A stretch of 10,227 nt of DNA from Maritimibacter sp. (lineage in GTDB: Bacteria; Pseudomonadota; Alphaproteobacteria; Rhodobacterales; Rhodobacteraceae). A program made the translations under genes and the position numbers. How positions within the stretch are numbered: the stretch's first letter is position 1; the number at the start of each line of letters is the position of its first letter. The notes under the pieces are model-generated. The model was not told the origin of the DNA. It saw only the letters and a program-made list of their open reading frames with translations, and did not search any database. The stretch covers positions 1-10,227 of the forward strand of contig DOUP01000248.1 in NCBI GenBank assembly GCA_003520545.1, in the 5' to 3' direction. This document shows, piece after piece, positions 8,130 through 10,227 of the stretch.

Positions 8130-8169
8130 CTTGGACGGTTGAACTTGGGTTTGGCCCGCGCCTCGCGCT

Positions 8170-9051
8170 CTATTCGAGCGGCAGAGCCTGGATATAGGCG
8201 GCCACCGCTGCGCGATCCTCCTCAGGTAATTGCGCGAGATTCTCGACGACCAACGCCATGTGACCTCCCGCGCTGTCGAATTCGGGTGTGAACCCCGAGG
8301 TGAAATACTCGACAAGGTCCGCGTCGGACCAGTTTAGCTCCACGAGGTTGGGAAACGTACCGCGACCGGCCGGGTTGGGCGCACCCGAAAGCCAGTCGGA
8401 CCCGGACTTCAGCCCGCCCAGCGCGTTGCGCGGCGTGTGGCATTCGGCGCAATGCCCCATGGCTTCCACCAGTTCGCGCCCGCGTTCAAGCTCGGGCGTG
8501 AGGTCGCCGTCCATCTGCCAGTCTTCGCGCAGGAAGAGCATTTTCCAGCCGCCAAGGCTGGCGCGGATATTGAAAGGGAAGGACACGTCATGGGGCTTGG
8601 ACGGCGTGTCGTCGGCGGGCAGGGTCGTCATATAGGCATGAAGGTCGACCACGTCCTGTGGCTCCAGGTGGATGTAGGAGGCATAGGGAAGCACCGGGTA
8701 GTAGTGTGACCCGTCCGGCGAGGTGCCGTTATGCAGCGCGTTCCACATGTCGAGCGCGGACCAATCGCCAATCCCGGCCTCGGGGTCCGAGGAGATGTTC
8801 GGCGCGTGGAAGGTGCCGAATTGCGAGGGGAAAGCCTGCCCCCCCGCGAGGATCAGCTTGTCGGCGCCCGTTGCGCCCTCGGCCATGTGGCACGAGGCGC
8901 AGCCGGAGGCCGTAAACACCACTCCCCCATGCGCCGCATCCGGGGTCAGCCCCGACACCATCGCCTCGCCGTCCGCCTTGGGTCGGGTGATCCAAAGACC
9001 AAGGCCGATCACGAGAGCGATCAGAACGACGAGGGTGGTAATCCAGCGCAT
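8170..9051 (-). CDS. Membrane-anchored diheme cytochrome c
   Basis: The 293-residue protein has an N-terminal hydrophobic segment (residues about 4-22, TTLVVLIALVIGLGLW) without a clear cleavage site, so it is probably anchored in the inner membrane with its hemes in the periplasm. Two CXXCH sites are present: CASCH (Cys51, Cys54, His55) and CAECH (Cys201, Cys204, His205). APNISSDPEAGIGDWS after heme 1 is typical of the diheme cytochrome subunits that serve periplasmic dehydrogenases (alcohol and gluconate dehydrogenase type). The axial Met of heme 2 is probably Met265 (GGHMALVVENL). At heme 1 the usual region reads YPVLPYASY, without methionine. No dehydrogenase gene is adjacent. CGGAG lies six bases before ATG. 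The gene follows the class II cytochrome gene by 70 bp, probably in one operon. It likely passes electrons toward the respiratory chain. Confidence 0.9.
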   Translation of the reverse strand: MRWITTLVVLIALVIGLGLWITRPKADGEAMVSGLTPDAAHGGVVFTASGCASCHMAEGATGADKLILAGGQAFPSQFGTFHAPNISSDPEAGIGDWSALDMWNALHNGTSPDGSHYYPVLPYASYIHLEPQDVVDLHAYMTTLPADDTPSKPHDVSFPFNIRASLGGWKMLFLREDWQMDGDLTPELERGRELVEAMGHCAECHTPRNALGGLKSGSDWLSGAPNPAGRGTFPNLVELNWSDADLVEYFTSGFTPEFDSAGGHMALVVENLAQLPEEDRAAVAAYIQALPLE

Positions 9052-9121
9052 GCGGCACTCCGGGCTGTGGAAAGATCAGTCTGGGTCAATCATGCCCTGT
9101 CGGGAGCGAATGCGCGAGCGA

Positions 9122-9592
9122 TCAATTGGGTTCCCGATACGCCTTGTGGCAGCTTCCGCAGGCCTGGCCGAGTCCGGCCATCGCCCCTTGCAGGCCTTCG
9201 AGGCTTTCACCCGCTGCTGCTTCCATCGCGACGGCGGCTTCATTCACGGCCGTCGCTTTCTCCACGACATCCGCCATGTTTTCCCAGAGTGCGGGGAGGG
9301 CGCGGGTCCCGTCGATGCTTTCGGTATCGGTTCCGGGCACCCACATCGGGCCAGCGGCGAGGCTGGAAAGCTTCACAAGGTTGGACGCAGCCGCGGTCGC
9401 GGCATCCGCGTCATAGTCCACTTCGCCTTTCGCCATGGCACCGAGTTGGCCTAGGTTGAAGGCATAAAGGCTCATTTGTGCTTTTCGCGCGGCCACGGAC
9501 GGCGGCAGGTCTTCCTGGGCATGAGCGATGGCTGGCCCCATGATAATGGTTGCGACAGTCGCGGCGGCGGTAAGCATACGGGTGGCGTTCAT
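9122..9592 (-). CDS. Periplasmic class II cytochrome c (cytochrome c'/c-556 type)
   Basis: The 156-residue precursor has a Sec signal peptide (MNATRMLTAAATVATIIMGP, cleavage probably after AIAHA at residue 25). It ends in the C-terminal heme site CGSCH (Cys145, Cys148, His149) of the four-helix-bundle class II cytochromes. R36-K-A-Q-M40 in the first helix followed by LGQLGAMAKGE resembles the low-spin c-556 group, in which this Met can be the sixth heme ligand. Classical c' proteins lack it, so the spin state is open. Start ATG 9592 is chosen because GGAGAG (9598-9603) lies five bases upstream and it opens the signal peptide. A longer start at 9613 would put extra residues ahead of it. It is the first gene of the pair with the diheme cytochrome and is divergent from a LysR-type regulator. 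Confidence 0.92.
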   Translation of the reverse strand: MNATRMLTAAATVATIIMGPAIAHAQEDLPPSVAARKAQMSLYAFNLGQLGAMAKGEVDYDADAATAAASNLVKLSSLAAGPMWVPGTDTESIDGTRALPALWENMADVVEKATAVNEAAVAMEAAAGESLEGLQGAMAGLGQACGSCHKAYREPN

Positions 9593-9684
9593 CTTGGCTC
9601 TCCGGTTGGACAAAACATATCAACTCAGCCTATCTGTTCGCATTCACGTTAGAAGTCGCCATTTTCGCAAGGGGTCTGTGCAAA
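9593..9684. promoter_or_regulatory. Divergent promoter region between cytochrome c' and LysR-type genes
   Basis: These 92 bp must hold the start signals of both divergent genes, including the cytochrome ribosome site (9598-9603). I see no clean T-N11-A inverted repeat and no convincing -35/-10 pair, so regulation by the neighbouring LysR protein is suggested only by gene arrangement. Confidence 0.35.
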
Positions 9685-10227
9685 ATGAAACAGATGGATT
9701 GGGACGATCTGCGCTACGTCTTGGCCGTCGCCAAGGAAGGATCGCTTTCGGGTGCCGCGCGCGCCCTTGGCGTCAATCACGCGACCGTGTTGCGCCGTGT
9801 CGATGCGTTCGAAGCCGCGATGGGGATCGCGCTTTTCGATCGCACCGCGCGAGGCTACCGCATCGCGCCAAGGCGCACCCGGATTCTCGAGGCGATCGCC
9901 GGTGTGGAGGAGGCGGTTTTTGGCGTTGAACGGGCCACGACCGCGACGCGGTCGCCTTTGGCCGGAACGGTGCGGGTGACATCGACCGACTCGCTCTGCG
10001 CCTCGGTGCTCCCCGGGATCGTGGCCGATTTCGAGGCGGAAGCGGAAGGATTGGTGATCGAGCTTCAGGCCCAGAACCGGCACTCGGACCTGGCACGGCT
10101 CGACGCGGATATCGCCGTGCGTCCGACGAGCCATCTGCCCGCGGAACTGTCCGGCGTCATTGCCGCTGACATGGGATTTGCAGTCTATGCGGCACCGCAG
10201 GGGAGCGATCGATGGCTGGAGTTTACC
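9685..10227 (+). CDS. LysR-type transcriptional regulator, 3'-truncated by the window
   Basis: The frame is open from ATG 9685 to the last base, giving 181 residues of a family usually near 300. Residues about 4-60 form the winged helix-turn-helix: WDDLRYVLAVAKEGSLSGAA, then RALGVNHATVLRRVDAFE and LFDRTARGYRIAP. The effector domain starts about residue 88 with LAGTVRVTSTDSL and contains DADIAVRP, a usual LysR motif. The effector is unknown. AAGGGG (9669-9674) lies ten bases before ATG 9685. A second Met at 9694 is further from it. The gene is divergent from the cytochrome pair by 92 bp, an arrangement in which LysR regulators often control the neighbouring operon, so these cytochromes are plausible targets. 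This is inference. It lacks OxyR-type cysteines in the visible part. Confidence 0.9.
   Translation, partial: MKQMDWDDLRYVLAVAKEGSLSGAARALGVNHATVLRRVDAFEAAMGIALFDRTARGYRIAPRRTRILEAIAGVEEAVFGVERATTATRSPLAGTVRVTSTDSLCASVLPGIVADFEAEAEGLVIELQAQNRHSDLARLDADIAVRPTSHLPAELSGVIAADMGFAVYAAPQGSDRWLEFT

Larger units (their letters stand above)
7873..8169. other. Gap between the Flp-like gene and the diheme cytochrome gene
   Basis: Nearly 300 bp without a convincing gene, visibly richer in A and T than its surroundings. It should hold the promoter of the Flp-like gene and the 3' end of the cytochrome operon. It contains two inverted repeats, listed separately (8061-8099 and 8118-8129), and runs of T around 7923 and 7947. 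No hairpin with a T tract follows the cytochrome stop. Confidence 0.5.

Noticed and set aside
8031..8315. A 94-codon minus-strand frame overlapping the end of the diheme cytochrome gene
   Set aside because: Most of it overlaps the cytochrome coding sequence in another frame, its composition is unlike a real protein, and it has no ribosome site.
9593..9613. A start for the class II cytochrome seven codons further upstream (MSNRRAK)
   Set aside because: The ATG at 9592 has GGAGAG five bases upstream and gives a normal signal peptide. The longer start would place that ribosome site inside the coding region.

Overview
The window looks like chromosomal DNA of a marine-type alphaproteobacterium, most likely Rhodobacteraceae (Roseobacter group). 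The evidence is the high GC content, a DUF4167 protein (an alphaproteobacterial family), a Flp-like protein with the GAVTVDWVVLTGA signature common in this family, and the style of the KatG, OxyR, LipA and cytochrome proteins. Nearly all of the sequence is explained by ordinary genes. No rRNA, tRNA, CRISPR array, insertion sequence or phage gene was seen.

Left part (1-1710): the 3' end of prmC (release-factor glutamine methyltransferase) is followed by a gap of about 220 bp and a DUF4167 gene with a Gln/Asn-rich centre and a basic tail. A strong intrinsic terminator closes the DUF4167 gene, and a second hairpin terminator serves the convergent peroxiredoxin gene.

Peroxide-defence block (1725-5827): a Prx5-type peroxiredoxin and katG (catalase-peroxidase) lie on the minus strand. 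Divergent from katG is oxyR, whose two redox cysteines are intact. The katG-oxyR gap holds a LysR-type inverted repeat, AAATTG-N11-CAATTT, the likely OxyR operator. OxyR would sense hydrogen peroxide and induce katG and perhaps the peroxiredoxin, which has its own hairpin-bearing leader.

Lipoate block (5900-7263): lipA (lipoyl synthase) overlaps by four bases with a small hotdog-fold thioesterase, so the two are probably translationally coupled. A GC-only hairpin sits on the thioesterase stop codon.

Right part (7300-10227): an orphan Flp-like prepilin with a long, unrecognised Gly/Asn/Ser-rich C-terminal region lies on the minus strand. It is preceded by a gap of nearly 300 bp carrying two inverted repeats. 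A minus-strand pair then encodes a secreted class II cytochrome c (c'/c-556 type) and a membrane-anchored diheme cytochrome c. Divergent from this pair is a LysR-type regulator that runs off the window end.

I did not find a convincing new multi-gene system. The most interesting items are the extended Flp-like protein, the cytochrome pair with its divergent LysR gene, the lipA-thioesterase coupling, and the palindromes in the intergenic regions.
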